A model generated the notes under the pieces. It had not been told where the DNA came from and made no database searches. It saw only the letters and a program-made list of their open reading frames with translations. A DNA stretch of 64,000 bases from positions 659,300 through 723,299 of the forward strand of contig VXAU01004744.1 in the NCBI GenBank assembly GCA_013399695.1, written 5' to 3'. Positions 11,536-25,689 of this stretch are shown piece after piece. The first letter of the stretch is position 1, and each line of letters begins with the position of its first letter. The DNA is from Formicarius rufipectus (lineage: Eukaryota; Chordata; Aves; Passeriformes; Formicariidae). Made by a program: the position numbers and the translations under genes.

Positions 11536-14500
11536 TAGTGATATTAACACCTTTTAATTTTGCTGCACTGGTAATCTTCTTACCTCTTTGCTCTGGGTTA
11601 GGGAACTCCCCTTTGTCTGCTTTAGCTGTGGAAAATACCACTGTTGCTCAACATTATTATTGTTGTAGTTGTTAGCAATTTATTCAAAGAACATCTTATG
11701 ATTGCAAATAAAACAAGCAGGTGTCTGCACTGAGGAGTTTATAAACTACATTAAAGATAGCACAGCAAGACATGAACAGCAGAGAGGAAGCATTGGAATT
11801 CAGTGCCTTTCACAGAGGTACAAAGCAGTAAACTTTTCTTTTCTCTGCACTTTTCTTCTCATTTACTTTCTTCTTGTTTTTTTTTGGAGTTCTGGTGTGT
11901 GGGCAACCTTTGCATTATCTAAACACTGGGCAAAACATTCTCAGTTGCTAAGTTTAGGCCAAGATGCATAGGAAGTCTTGGGAGAAATGGATGGTGAAAG
12001 AAACCTATTTTCTTTGCACATCCCTGAATAAATGTCACCTCTTGAAAACAAATCATAACGTCTTATTCATCAAACATGCAACTGCTCACCTTCTCTCTTG
12101 TGGACAGCTGCACAAAGAATACGGGTGACCCTTGGCTCCCAGCAATGTCCTATCCCAAGGTAGAATTGACATCTTGTAATATACAAAATACTGCTCAACA
12201 AAAAGAAGGACAATTTAGATCCTTGTATAAAGACTGTTGACATTAGAAGTGAAATTCCTACCAGGCTGTTGACCAGTTTAGATAATGGTCTTAGCCAATG
12301 TAACCTGAAAAGAACATTTCCTCTTTCTCCTTCTCTAGTTTGTTACCATCTCCTGTAAGAACTTGCCTTAGGTGGGACTGTGGTTCCTGCATAGTATTTA
12401 CAGGAAGTAGTAGAGGCATGTTAAGAGGTCCAAATCTCCTCTGTGCCAACAGCAGCTGGTGCAATGTGTCCTACTGCATCACATAATTCAGCAGCAGTTG
12501 TTTTGAGAGGCATGTCTGACAGAGCAGAGACTATCTGCTTGGGTCAGTGGTGTTCATTCCTGAGCGAGGCTTTGAAGTGCTCCTGTCCATCAATCTACAC
12601 ACATTAAATAAAAAAAAAAAAAAGTTGAGATGACGCTGGAATATGATGAGAGTGCAGAAGGTCATGGGGTAGAGACCAGGCATGCAGCACTTCATGGAGT
12701 GGTTATGAAGCCTCCACAAAAGTCAGAGGCATAAGAAAGGAGAAGTCACTGTAAGCTACTTTAATTACAAGATTGTACACTGGAAATGTACAGAGTGAAG
12801 TGCTAACTTAGTTACCCTACAGACAATTCCAACTGAAAAAGAATTACAGGTTAAAAAGGAAGGCAAGGTCCTGTCAGCAGGGCTAATAGCAGCTAGCATC
12901 TCTTCAGGAGTGGAAAATGTTAAAGGCTGAACTGCTGCCAAAACACATGATAAAACCAAATCCAGCAGAGAGATTCTGTGTTTCATCAATAAACTCTGGA
13001 TCAGGCTCTTCATTTCCCCTTTGTTCACTGCACTGAGCACGAAGTAGTGGAAATAAAAGTGACTCACTCTTGTAGGAGGCCGCTTTGCCCCTTTGCCAGC
13101 TAGTTGGCTGACAGCTTATTGCTCTGTAGGGCATGTCATATCTCTCCACTTTCCTTATCAAAATGTCAATACTTTCTCATTGCCTTTGAATGTTCCTAGG
13201 AAAGTACATACAGACTGCAGGAAATGAAAGTCATGAGATCCAAAGGGTTGAGATAGGTATTCCTAGGAAAAGGCCGAGGTAGAGGCAGGAACCTGAGAAG
13301 AAGGATAAATAACTGCTATTTACTTACTTTTATATGGCTGCAGTTGCAATTTTGAAAGGCAGGAATAGAAGTTTGAGGTCTGGCCTGACACGGAGTCACT
13401 GTTACAAAATCTGTTGAAGTCAGAAAAAGTAAGTAACAAGTACCACTGTCCACTTTGAATGATGCAGTACACTTTCCCTTTCACCATTCTTTATTTTGGC
13501 TTCTCAACTGACCTTAGTTTAGTGAGTTCCCTGTCACTATCAAAGGAAGATTTGCAGATTTCCTTCATATGTTTGCCTTCTGGTAGGTGAATAGTACTAC
13601 CTTAGCCTAGGGAAAGAGACATCTCTGCACCAAAATAGTGGTTGTTCTTGGTCCATGGAAAAATTGCCAGGATTTCAGTGAGTCTGTATTTTACTCTTGT
13701 GCTCCTGCTTTGACTCAGCTTTGTTCCCATTTTATGTATGTAATATCGGGCATTTTGAATTCATAACAGCAGAGCAGCAGAAGGCAGCACTAGACGTTTC
13801 TGTTTGAGTTTCTCTGTCCAAAATTGTATTCTCATCAGTGTCTCTATAAGTTGTACCAGACATTAGTCTTTGATTCCTACAGTCCTACCACTGTAGCAGG
13901 TATGAGACAGAGTTGAAGCACAGTACTGTGCCCCCCACTCTGACTTCCTTTTGCATGCTGCATAAATATATTAATAATAAAAATAATTTATGTAATGCTT
14001 GACTTATTTTAAAATAACATCATTTCTTTTAGTAACAGGATTTAAAAGTGGAAATTATCTGCTTGGCGGTAAGATTCTGCCTCAGTGCTTGTTCTGAAGA
14101 GCCCACCTCTCACCAAGGTGCCATCAGGTACAGCTTCCTTGAGGTCCCCCTGAAAGAATTGTTCCTTGGCACAGTTGGACTACGTTGAAAAGAAACCACA
14201 ACCTTGGCTTCCATCTCATTCTCCAAGGAAACACTGTGAGTTGATTTTTTGTGTGAGCAGTGGAAACTGCAATGTATTAAACTGTCTATAAATGCAGCCT
14301 GGATTTGAGGCAAAAATGCCAGATAAATTGATTGTTTTCATAAAAATAAGCTTTTTAAAGTAATAGCAAAAAATGTAAGGTGTGCAACAGCAACAGACTG
14401 TACTAGCAGCAATAACAAGGTAGTTACTAACAAGCTGAGATTTCAGTTTCAAGATAAATTTACATTCTCATAGATGAACCGGGTTAGATTTTATATGAGA

Positions 14501-14914
14501 AAGTAAATGAAAAGAAAAATCCAAACTGATCACAGATGCTTACTCACTATTCTACCATATCTGAATTTTATGTGCATGTTTGGTGGTTGATTACTTGGAT
14601 AGAGACAAATTTGTTTTATTTCTCTCCCTGCAGCTTGTTCATTAAAATTCTGTTTTACTCCAGCAGCCAGTATTGTGCTGCATCCTGACAACTGTGCAGA
14701 GGGAAAGTGCCACAACAGACACATGCCAGCTGTCCCTTCCTATCCAGCAAACTATTGCTTCCCCACATGGAAATATAGTATTTACTCTTTTCCTGAGGAA
14801 ATAACATATTCTACAGCAAGACAATAGGAGGCAGCTTGTCCATACACAGTTAAAGTACACACATGGTAAACACAACAGCCTGACTTCCCTCTGCATTGCT
14901 TCAGTTTCACACAG
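11536..14914. other. No gene seen; non-coding DNA
   Basis: Nothing beyond short open frames. There is a 14-base A run at 12610-12623 and an A/T-rich stretch with TTAATAATAA-type repeats near 13970-14000. Confidence 0.5.
12610..12623 (+). repeat. Poly-A run, 14 bases
   Basis: An A homopolymer in otherwise mixed sequence, with no retrotransposed body recognised upstream. Confidence 0.85.
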
Positions 14915-15460
14915 ATGTGTACCAAAATTACTCCTACTCATCTCTTGGGGTTTTTTTTATTTTATTTTTTTTTGACAGACATAAAAACTAACTGCTGTTA
15001 TGCTACCTCCCACACAGCTTCTGAGTCCAAGAAAGGAGTGTGGCCCAACACTCATTCCAGCAGTGCATGGAAGATACGTGTCTTTGCAGAGAGCTTCATG
15101 GCTGCCTTGCACTGGTACTGGGCATGTCTCTGTAAATTCCAGGGACACATATCACAGACTTATCTCTTTGATTAGACACAGAAATTCCTCCACTGCTCCA
15201 AAATACTGGCATTATGCCAAAATTCCTGGATGCCTAAAACTGAGCTTCAAGGTCATATTTAAACAAGGGCTTAGAGATTATGGAATTCAGGCACCTGAGA
15301 ACAAAACAGTCACAACACAGTTGCAGAGTGCTGCTGTTCATCTATTTCCCAAGCCTAGAGACAGCCAAGGTCCAGAGATGCTTTATTTTCTCAAAATTTC
15401 CAGCCACCTAAAGCTGGATTTGCAGTGCCTACATAGAATGTTTCCAGAGTTGGCATAAGT
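14915..15460. other. Slightly GC-richer stretch with long chance-type frame
   Basis: A 152-codon plus-strand frame lies at 15000-15458, overlapped by two other open frames on both strands. Overlapping openness in several frames argues for low stop density rather than a gene. Strings such as 'ggaattcaggcacctgag' and 'ccacctaaagctgga' faintly recall an old amniote interspersed repeat rich in 'aggcacctaa' units, but the match is too weak to name. Confidence 0.25.
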
Positions 15461-18400
15461 GGATATGATAGTACCTAACTCAGGTCTCAGAATCCTAACC
15501 TTACAATTTAACACTTGAGAAAAACTTTTCAATGGTGTTGGTGGATTGCAGCACGAAAGCTGCTGGTGACCAGCACTCCAAGGGAGGAGGCCATGAACTC
15601 AGACACTGGGTTCTGATTAGTTTCTCTGAGTGACTAAATTTAAAGTCTCATTTACGTTGTCAATAAATCAGTAGAGCAAATTCAACAAGAATATTTTAAT
15701 ATACAGGAAAAGCATTTGCTTTTAAAAAGTACCTAAATGTCTGGTGCTATTGAATTCCAGCATCTTTCAGGCCAGATTGTTAGGCTATGTTGTATTTGAG
15801 ATGCAAAGAGGAGAATGTGCAGAGAAATACTCTGCAGCAAGTTATGCCTGGTTGACTTTCACATTGACTTGGTGTTTGCTCATTCAGCATTAGAGCGGTA
15901 TTTGGGCCAAGGCTTTAACAGGTGAAGAATCAGAACAGGAGGAGATTTTGCGTCAGTGTGTGGGCTGTGAATGCAACAAGGAGGTGATTAAATAGACACT
16001 GGCAGCAGAAGATAAAGTTAGCAATTATGAGACCATTTCCAGGAACAGTCTGCCCAGAATAAAATTATTTTGCTTAAAATCAGCAGGTAAAAGTAAAAAA
16101 TGTCTTTCAAAGAGGTCTGCTGCTGCAAAAAGATTGGATTTTCTTTCCTTTTCCTTTAAAGCTGCAAACTAAACAGTTGCACCATTTCCCTTTGCACATA
16201 TCTTGGTGATTATGTCTAATATTGTTGCCCTTTTTTCAGACCTAGTAATGCTCATGTAGAATTTTGTGCTGGAGAGTGATACTGTCTGTTTGCAGTGCTA
16301 AGGCAGCAGGAAAAGGAGACTGTAAACTTTCTTACACTTTCTCACCCTGATGCTGTGATCTCAACAGGAAGGGGCAGCTACCGAAGCTGTATATCCCTAC
16401 TGCATTTCACCATACGTAGAGTGAGGTGGCAGCAACATCACCAGATGCTCTGCTTAGTGCCAGTTGTAATGTGAAATCATTAGGAAGTGGGCAAAGACCA
16501 CAGATTCCTTCCCTACAGGCTTCCAGATTCCTGACAGATGACAAGTCTCTTCAGCTGTTCCTGACATGATTGGCTTCAAAACACATTGCTGAGAAGTGAA
16601 GACCAAATCCTGTAAACTGTGCACATAAGTCACCCAGCCCCCTACTCTTTGCTTAGGAATTCTGCATGCATCATTGTCATATTGCAGAAGTTGGTTTATA
16701 TTGATCAACAAGAGATATTGAATATGCATTTATGCATATTGAGATTATCTCAGGTGCAGGAAAAATAATGTTATGAGACATAGGCCCATGAGTTTCCACT
16801 GTAAGAAGACTGATGTGAAAGCTCAACCTCCTTTAAATATTGTTACCTTTGCACCCACCTTGATGTCCTTACACATTTACACTGAGATTAAGACAGCAGA
16901 TATTTTGGAAGATTTCAGGAGCATCTGACTTTGTAAGATTTTGTTACTAAAAGAAAATACCTGAAAGACATCTGTTCTCTTAGGGATTTCACATTTCTTG
17001 CTGATATCTCATAAATGTAGATAACTCATAAAGTCATCTTTAAATGCTTCCTTCTGCAACCATATCTATCCCTCAGAATATAGAGACTGTCAAATAATGT
17101 GTGTATCCCTGAAACTGATCTCAGCTAAATATATCACTAATGGTGGTGTGATTTCACAGGTTTTAGAGTCAATGGGAAAAATTATGATCATCTGATCTCT
17201 TATGCCTTTCCTGTAACCAGGGCCCTTGCATTTTGTCAGTGCCTCCTCCATCTCTCTGACAGATTGACCTTCGGTATCTACCCTAGATTTTGTTCCACTG
17301 CAGGTGACACAAATAACCACATTTCTATAGGAGTCTCCATAGAGACAGATCCACCACTAAATTCAGAGCCTCATCCCTGCAGTCAAACCTTGATACTTCA
17401 AACCTGAAACCTGAATCTGGAAGCTTTAACTTCTCCAATGAGGGGATTGACAAAACTAGCCTGGAGCTAAGCAGAAATAAGATTATCAAGGTACAAGGTT
17501 TTACTCAAAGAGATAGCACAGATAAGCTCTATTCTGCACACAAGTAAAATGGTGAAAGGATTTTGCTTCTGTGACTCTTTTTTTTTGGGAAAGAAATATT
17601 CTTATAATACTCTAATATTCAATGCTGTGGGGCACAGGAGACAATAAAGCCAGTGATGATGATCCAGGAAAAATTGCATGGACACCTCTAAGTTCTGTAC
17701 ATAATGCTACTTCTTTAGTAGTGTTGCCACAATATGTTGGCACACATGGCATAGCATAATAGCAACATAATAGCCCAAAGACTTGAAAGAACAGGCCACT
17801 GTATGGTTAGAGGACCTCTATGTTTCAAGGAATGTTTTTGCATACAGAATTGAGGTATTTTATGGTTATACCAAGTAAACAGTGCAGTAGATTTGAGTGC
17901 TGGGGTTTTTTTTCTCTGTGAACAAGTCCAAAGATATTTCATACATACTTATTCTTATTCTGACAAAATATACAAAAGAACAAATGGTTCAATCTTTTCC
18001 ACTAAATACAGCTTCAGGCATATAATTAGCAATCTAGAGAGGATGATTGCAAGTGAACTGGCATGAAAAGTTACACTGTTATCACAGATGAAGTTATAAT
18101 ATTTCATTATCATTCCATGATGCATGAATTAATTGATATTTATTCACAAAGGTGCATTGGAAATAGTGGTGCCTTTTATGATAATTATACCTATTTTTCA
18201 ATCTTGGGGAGAAAAAAAGCTGCCTTAAACACCATGAGTTATGGGACAAATTTTCAAACAGCAGCTAACTACTTGCACCTACAGAAACACTGCAGTTTTG
18301 TGATTTTATTTTATATATTCATGGTTCCCATAGCTATACCTATGTACATATGTGCAGGGTTTATGTCACATAATGAATTATTTGAGAATATGAACATGCA

Positions 18401-19637
18401 CCTTATGGGGGGAAAACTGGTTTTAAGTGTTCTTTTTATGAGAAATAGTTAATCCACCCTCTAGTGAAATGCTTTCACACCTTAAGTTAAATGGCAAGAG
18501 TCATTTGCCATTTCTGAATGTTACGTAGATCCTAAACAGGATGGAAAAAGCTTACCTCTTCATGTGGATTTCCTTCTAAGGATTATGCTGCTGCATCCTA
18601 CAGGTATAATATCAACCCTTGGGTTTCAAATTTTAAATTCTTAATCACTGGAAGCAAATGGCTGGTTAAGCTGTGAACTTTTGTGTGTTTGTCAACTACT
18701 TTGTGAAGCCTGGATGGACTTTGCAATTGGATGGTCAAGGGCATCAGACAGGAGAATTTAGAAAGAGTTTTAGAAATTATTTAAGAATATTTTGCCCTGT
18801 ATACAGTTAATATTTATTATCATGGTGAAGAAAAGATGGAATTGGTTCTGTGCTTTCTTTGTTTCCTGAGAGTAGAAGTTGTTCCTCTCATTTGTAATAA
18901 AACTTGCTGACTCTGCCATGAAACCTCAAAGACATTAGGAAACACTTGGAAATCAAAGAAAGGACAGATAGTACTTGGTTAGCCACAATCAAGGTGAACA
19001 AAGAATTTGAAAGAGAGGATGCCAAAACAGAAAATAAGTGTTTCACAAGTATTAGACATAAAATGGGTGACACTGAATGCCATGGAAGAGCATGGAAATA
19101 AAAGACTTAGAGACACTAAGAAGGAGGCAGCTAAGAGGAATTGAATAGGTTTAGAAACTTCCAAGTACTACTGAGTTTCAAGTGGGAACTGGAGAGAATC
19201 TGTCTGCAGATTCATCTGGTCAAATGGAGCTGGGAACTGCATAACAGAAACATGAGCTTGTCTTTCAGGGATGCCTAAAAGACGCTAGAGTTGAGTCCAG
19301 AAAGGACCCTTCAGTCCAAGACTGCTATACCAAAAGGAATGGAAAAAACAGCTTGTAAAGGAGATTAGACAATAACAAACTGTGCTGTTTTCTTAGAGCC
19401 AAGTCTCATGACATCATTCAGGGAAGGCACTTTGAGTTTGGCAGGAAAATTTCCACTAGTGAAATTGCATATTAGCACAAATGGCACTTCAGCACGTGAT
19501 AACACATGGAGAGTTTGGAAGGGACTGGTAGTGATGCAATTCCCTGTGACCATCTATCCTTGAAGACTCTCAAACTGAATAGCTGCATAGATATATGATG
19601 CTAGCTATGAAGCAGCCATGCCTGTAGTGGAGGAAGC

Positions 19638-19655
19638 AAAAAAAAAAAAAAAAAA
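19638..19655 (+). repeat. Poly-A run, 18 bases
   Basis: An uninterrupted A homopolymer. No clear SINE or processed pseudogene body is attached. Confidence 0.85.
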
Positions 19656-21002
19656 TGTTCACGGTCCATTGCAGAACAGAAGAAGCTTTCTGCTGAGGAA
19701 GAGGCTGGATTATAAAAATGGAAAACTTCCAAAAGGCTGAGAGTTCAGAGAGGACAGAACAAATAGTATCCATTTTATGTCAAATCAAGGCAAACCCCTC
19801 CAAATTTAGTAAACTCTCAAGGGACAGAACAAAAAGACATTCTTAATACCTCAGAATAGCTATACATCAGTATTAGGATTATGTGTAATAATCAGGAAGA
19901 ATTTGAATTTCTTGTTTTGGACCGTATACCTGTTTAGTCACTGGTACTAAAACTGCAAGATTTGAGTGGAATTTTAAAACTACAAGTTCTGTCTAAGGGG
20001 GAAGGGTGTTGTAGGTACAGGAGAAGAAAAATTCTCATGACCTCTCCATAACTTCCTGATAAACGATCTTAAATAACTATTCAAATTTCAAAAACCATTA
20101 AGTGGAGTAATTGTTAGTGTCTGACATAGATCACTGGTTCACACTAGGGAATGGCAGAAGAGGACTTTAAGACTGCTTCTATAATAATGCGTGTTTACAA
20201 AAATGTGTGCTGTGGTGGGGCTGTCAATTTTACTCAGGTGTGGTAAATTATGAACTTTGATATTGCTGGTGTGTCCTTGAAAAATGTTTGATTTCAAAGA
20301 TGAACATTCTGAAATCCAAAAAGGAAGATAAAAATGCAATAATTAGATATTTGAAAGCTGGGGCATACTGAGTGCCAAATGACTGACTTTGTTGCATTTG
20401 TCCTGTGTAAACAGAACAAACTCCATGTATTTGCAATCTTAACAGACCAGTTTGCTATATGGAAAATATGAGCTTGCTCAGTTTGATTTCACTGTAGCCT
20501 GCAAGAACCTACCTTGAGAAGAAAACTTTAAAAATATGGAGCCAGTCAATGTATCAGACAAATCATCGTGAAGTCCTCTAGCTGTCAAATAGAGAGATTC
20601 GTACCAGAAAAAAAGATTTACAGTTTTACTGATGATTGGAACAATTTTCCAGAAGTTATGGTTGATGTTTCAATGGGAGTGTGTGGTGTGGTGATGTCAG
20701 AGTGACGGGATGATTTTTTGCCAAGAGATATACTTCATTTCATCTGTAGCTAGTGGGTCTGAATGAGGAGTTAAATTGGCAAAATCCTACAGGCTACATT
20801 ATCCAGGGAGCTGAGGGAAATTTTTACAGCATTAGAATCCTGCTATCTGTGTAAAATTTCGAAAGGAAAAACATCAGACCCTTGAGGATCACTGCAATTC
20901 GGTTCTCCTTATCTCAGTGTCTCTTTTTGGACCACTAGGCTTCTTGAAGGGTTTAGAAAACAGCTATCCAAAGCCTCAAATTTTTGTTTTAATTCTAATG
21001 GG

Positions 21003-21020
21003 TTTTGTTTTGTTTTGTTT
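21003..21020 (+). repeat. (TTTTG)n simple repeat
   Basis: Three to four copies of a TTTTG unit in a T-rich context. A similar T/G tract occurs near 30015-30045. Confidence 0.7.
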
Positions 21021-22914
21021 TCCTCCAACTTTGAACAAATGTATAAATCCTTTAAATGTATGCTCTTGTATTGATGGGAAAGAATTCTCAGCTAATGTAC
21101 CTTTCACTTCTTTTTTTACAGAGATCCTACTCTTTTTCTTGGCTTCTGCACTCATGAGATTTAAATGCAATCTTATGTGGCAGGATAGAGATATGATTTG
21201 TTTGTTTGTAGGCAGGGGGTACTTCGTACAAGTATTGACTACATACTGTGTACGTTGATTTGATTGATGATGATAACTTTGGCTTCTCTTTAAAGCAATG
21301 TATACTTGTTATTGAAATACTTTCTCAGAGCCTTTAAAAATCCTAATAATATTATATGTATATTTTTCTGTCAGCTCAACTAATAAAGCTGCTCTTTTGG
21401 GATCTGCAGGACCCCACTTTGTGACTGTGTGTCATGGGGCACACTGAAGGCTCTTTGTCCTACTGACCCCACTGTTCCCTTACCATGTCATCTACTTAGG
21501 AGGTTGCAGTTCTGTCACCACAAAAAACTGTCCCAAGGACATTTAGAACAAAGAAAATGTGGATATTTTGAGGTCAGGTGAGGATGATTTGCAAGAAGGA
21601 AAGAAACAAAAACGTGCACTGCATATGCCCCAGACCCAATCAGGGGGTGCACTCTCAGAACAAGTGTATCCCTAGAAGAAAGAGAAGAGGCCTCCTGAGA
21701 GTGGCCTGCCTGTGTGCGCGCTTATTCCTCAAAAATACAGTAATCTTGTGTTTGGCGTTCTTCTTTTGAATGCAGTAAGTGGAATTGCTATTCTCAGACC
21801 TGCTGAGCTTAGTGGTGATCAAGTTAAAGTGGTCATTGTGATAACATCAATGCAGCATCATATTCAACAGTCTGTTGGAGATCCAGGTGTAGTTCTCTCT
21901 TCTCAAAATAAGCTGACTTCTCTACGGTACTGAGTAGGTGTTCAGCAAGAGGCACTGTTACCTGTGCTGTAGCTCACTGTCGACATCATTTGTAGTGTTG
22001 GTATTAATCCAATCCATTTAATGAATAAGATACTGGAGGAGGTCCTGGTTTACTTACTGGGTAGATCATCGTCTTTCATATCCATTTTTGCTCAAGATGG
22101 AGTATTGTTTGAGCTGAGGCTTCAGTGCTGCAGATGTTTGATTATCAAATCCTATCTAATCAGAAAAATGCAGCCAACATCTTGCCAGCTTGTAGCATTA
22201 TTGTATTCTGCATTCCTTATTACCTTGTATGTTTTTACGTGTGTATAGAAACCATCAAGGAAATAGGCATGAGAATCACATCAGACAGTTATGATAACCC
22301 ATCCATCCATAAAAGGAAGGATAAAATATACCAAAACTATCCTAGTAGACCTCTGTATAACAAATATATTGGTTAAACTTGTTTGTAAAAATGCTCAAGT
22401 GATAGAGATTTCAGTGCCTCAGACTATTGCAGTTGTTAATTACCCTTCATGTCATAAAGTATTAACTAACATTTATCCTGAACTTTCTTTGCTTCAGAGT
22501 GTCTTTCAGAGAGTTAATTTCTCTCTGAAATATAGCAGGCCATTCACGAGGAACATAACAAAGGAATTATTCTCTCCTTGCAGAGTTATTTTACATATTT
22601 AAACACTACTGCATTTCTTTCCAGTTTCCTCTAGACTTAACAATCCAATTTCTCAAAATCCTTCTTCATTGATCATACCTCAATTCCAACTGACTGCTTT
22701 CCTCTTCTCTTTCTCTGTCTTTCTTGGACCATAAAATAGACAGCTTTAGCAATACAGAGTAGTACAGAAAGATTCATTCCTATATGACGTTTCCCCAAGT
22801 ACCTTATACACCCCAATGATATTGCTTTTCAATGGTAATATGGCATTTCGGGTTTGTGACTTACTGTTCTTGCCAGGTCCTTCTCTCCCAGACTGCTTCC
22901 TGACGAGTTGTTCC

Positions 22915-23375
22915 TCATTCTGTATTTGTGCAGTTCATAATTTTTGATAAAATATATAACTTTATACTTGTCCTTGTTGAATTGAATCCCATTTTTTAAG
23001 AACATTTCTTCAATTTATCATTTTGCACTTCAGTCCTGTTCTTCAATCTCATTATAGTCTGGCCAGCTCTGGATCATCTACAGATTTAATAAACTCCTAT
23101 TCTTTACCCAAGCCATAAGTGAAAATATTGGCTAGATGCAGGACAAACTGGCTGAAATCTACTTACATATCCCTTTGCTCTGTCTTTAAATTAAAAGAGT
23201 TTGTACCCCCCCTGTAGATGTTTAATTTTCTTGACTTGCTTATGAACTTTTGATGTGAAGCTGTGTCAAAAGGCTTTGTAAGATATATGAGCTCTATAGT
23301 TTCTTCCTTATCTCTCAATCAATTAAAACAGTTTGACATGATTTCTTCTTGGAAGATTCAAATAGGCTAGGATTT
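22915..23375 (-). mobile_element. Ancient CR1-type LINE, reverse-transcriptase fragment
   Basis: Read on the minus strand, this is a decayed piece of the ORF2 reverse-transcriptase domain of an old CR1-type element. Two motifs can be traced in order. The first is KPFDTASHQKFIS, matching the KAFDTVSH block of CR1 RT. Further along is FIKSVDDPELA, matching the FADDTKLG block and keeping the two catalytic aspartates. The plus strand carries the common antisense landmarks 'cttgtccttgttgaattgaatccc', in pieces, and 'aagtgaaaatattgg'. Stops and indels are numerous, so it cannot be translated across its length. It is clearly older than the CR1 at 39.3 kb. Confidence 0.7.
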
Positions 23376-25689
23376 CTCAACATGGAAAAAATAGATGTCC
23401 AGAGTCCATAAAATCCTAGAAACTGGGAAGAAAGTATAAAATGAATAACTGTTCACTGTCTCTGGAAAGGCAGACAAATGTCTTCTGACAAGATTTGGAG
23501 GCCACAGCTGACTTGCCTAGATGTCCCAGCTTGGTTCTCAAGTCTCTGTGTCTGGGGTTACTACTGCTCATCTCCTCCTTGCACAGGAGCATCATTGCAG
23601 TAATAATTTTCTTTACATGTATCTGTTGGTGATAAATAAAATTTCATATCTCAGAAAGGATTAATGAAATGCTGCAAGTTTCTCCACTTCATCCTAACGT
23701 AGTAAATATACTCTTCAAAGCAAGACAGTTACTTATTTACAGAAGAGTTTCTGAGCCAGTGATGTTTACCAAGGCCCTAAAGAACTGTTTTCTGGTCTGT
23801 ACCATCTCTGATTGAAGAGATTTGCTTGGATTCCCATGAGAGCAACACAGCCTAGGTGAAGGCTAACAAGCAGTGGTACAAGCAGGCTACAGGCAGTGCC
23901 TGATTTGAATCAGGAAGTGAATTCTCAGAGCACATGCATATGTCATCAGTGGAGAAAAAGTGTAGAGACTATACGGGGTGAAGTTTTTCTGTATCTCAGG
24001 ATCAACTGAGCGAAGAGAAAAAGCATCTATGGACAGAGGTTTTAAATGGTATTTTCATAAATACTGAGTGAAATCTCATAGGAAGAATTTAACATGAGTT
24101 CATGTGTCAGTGACAAAAACATAGAGCAGTTGCTCATCTAAGGATTATTAAATTATATTTCTGATTTATGCAAAATAATCAAGGGTAAAAAACCCCTCCA
24201 ACTTTTAAGAGGAATATTTCAGTAAAAAAGAAGGCCAGTGGGAATGAGGCTGTCTCCAAAGATGAAGTTTAAAGTGGAATTTCATTTCAACACTGATGTT
24301 TTGAATGTTTCCTACTGGGCTGAGACAGGAAACCTTTTCTTCACTCTGCCACCACTCAGCAGCCACATGGTACTGAGCTAATTGCATTGTTTGATACTAT
24401 TTTGCCTTTCACCAGGCAAACTTTGCCTCTTTTGCTTTTAAACTCTAAATAAAATCTTTTAGGGAAACTATGGTTTGTGTTCAGTGAATATCTCATTCCA
24501 TGATGACCAGGCTCACCAGAGAAAAAACATTGCCTTTGTGACTAATTAATATTCCACCAACAAGACTCATCTCTATTTTGATTTATAATCTTTACCCATA
24601 CTCATGCCTTAAAGTCATTCTTAAATACAGAAAGCTTAATAGGAGAACACAATATATTATATTCTATTCTGTTTATTATGAATACATAATGTAGGGCCCT
24701 AAGGAAACACAGAAATGGCTGCAAAGCTTTCTGGAGGAAAAAGAAAGGATGCTTTTCTCAGACAGTATTTAACAAATGACACTGAGTATATTAATCAATA
24801 AATTAATAGAGATAATTTTCTTATAGTCTTCCTGAGTCACTATTTAGACTATTCCTTTATGTTTCTTTAATAACAATTTTGATATCTTGTTATTCTGAAA
24901 TATTTGAGTAACCTGAGACCAAGAATGATAGTTCTTTATTTGTTCTTCTTTTCTGTCAGTCTCATATTCTCATTAGATTCTTGTTACCTATGCCAAGACA
25001 ACAATATTCTAATTTATCTGCTTTTCTTTTCTCTGGTAATGAATTAACAATGATGGGAACCATAGAAACTGAAGCAAAGTCTTAATTAAGCAAGGACAAT
25101 TTTTCAGTTTACGCTGTACAATGTGAAATTGCTTTCAGTAACAAAAGTCTTCCACAGAAAAATTGTAAATGGAACACAGAAAACAGTTAAGCTGAATTCC
25201 AATGCAGAGGAGTTTGTGTTTCAAATCAAATGCTGACCAAGTTTCCAGGTTAGGAAAGTCAAAGATAGCCACTGTCAAAAAACACTCAGAACATCCATAG
25301 GTTTGAAGCAAACATTTGGCAGCATTCACTGTGATTCATCCTGAGATGTTATTCTGAGCCAACCAACCTAGTCAACACCATCAGTGCTTTATCTGAAAGA
25401 AAAGCTTCACAGCTGAAGTAAATGCAACTGGAATGAACCACCTAAAATGGAGAGAGCTGCTTAAGAGAAGTATTTGTTCTATCGCCCTGTGTTCTTGACA
25501 ATGCCAACAGTTTGGTATTATGAAAAGATGGAGGCATTGGCACCAGACGTAATGCCCTAGAGTGTGTGGGTTTTGATGACAGTTTAGCCTTTCAAAATGA
25601 AATCTCACTCAGCATGTGAGGATGGAGGCCTACCTAGTCTCCTAGACTTGCTAAAGGGTGAAGTTAACAATCAGCTGTGACAAAATTAT
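23376..25689. other. No gene seen; non-coding DNA
   Basis: Only short frames and no named repeat. A/T-rich stretches occur near 24640-24900. Confidence 0.5.

Larger units (their letters stand above)
15461..22914. other. No gene seen; non-coding DNA
   Basis: Over 7 kb without a recognisable gene or interspersed repeat. Items seen are an 18-base A run at 19638-19655, a TTTTG simple repeat at 21003-21020, and a possible old LTR-like polyadenylation region near 21380 that was not accepted. The longest frame (129 codons at 18063-18452) is rich in aromatic and Met residues, as expected of A/T-rich chance translation. Confidence 0.45.

Noticed and set aside
15000..15458. 152-codon plus-strand open frame
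   Set aside because: Other frames on both strands overlap it, there are no recognisable motifs, and faint old-repeat strings run through it. Chance is more likely than a gene.
18063..18452. 129-codon plus-strand open frame
   Set aside because: The composition (Tyr, Phe, Met, His, Asn) is that of translated A/T-rich DNA, with no splice signals or family likeness.
21359..21460. LTR-like R/U5 region (AATAAA followed by a G/C-richer stretch)
   Set aside because: A string 'aataaagctgctcttttggg' recalls LTR polyadenylation regions, but no TG...CA ends, TATA box or target duplication could be set.
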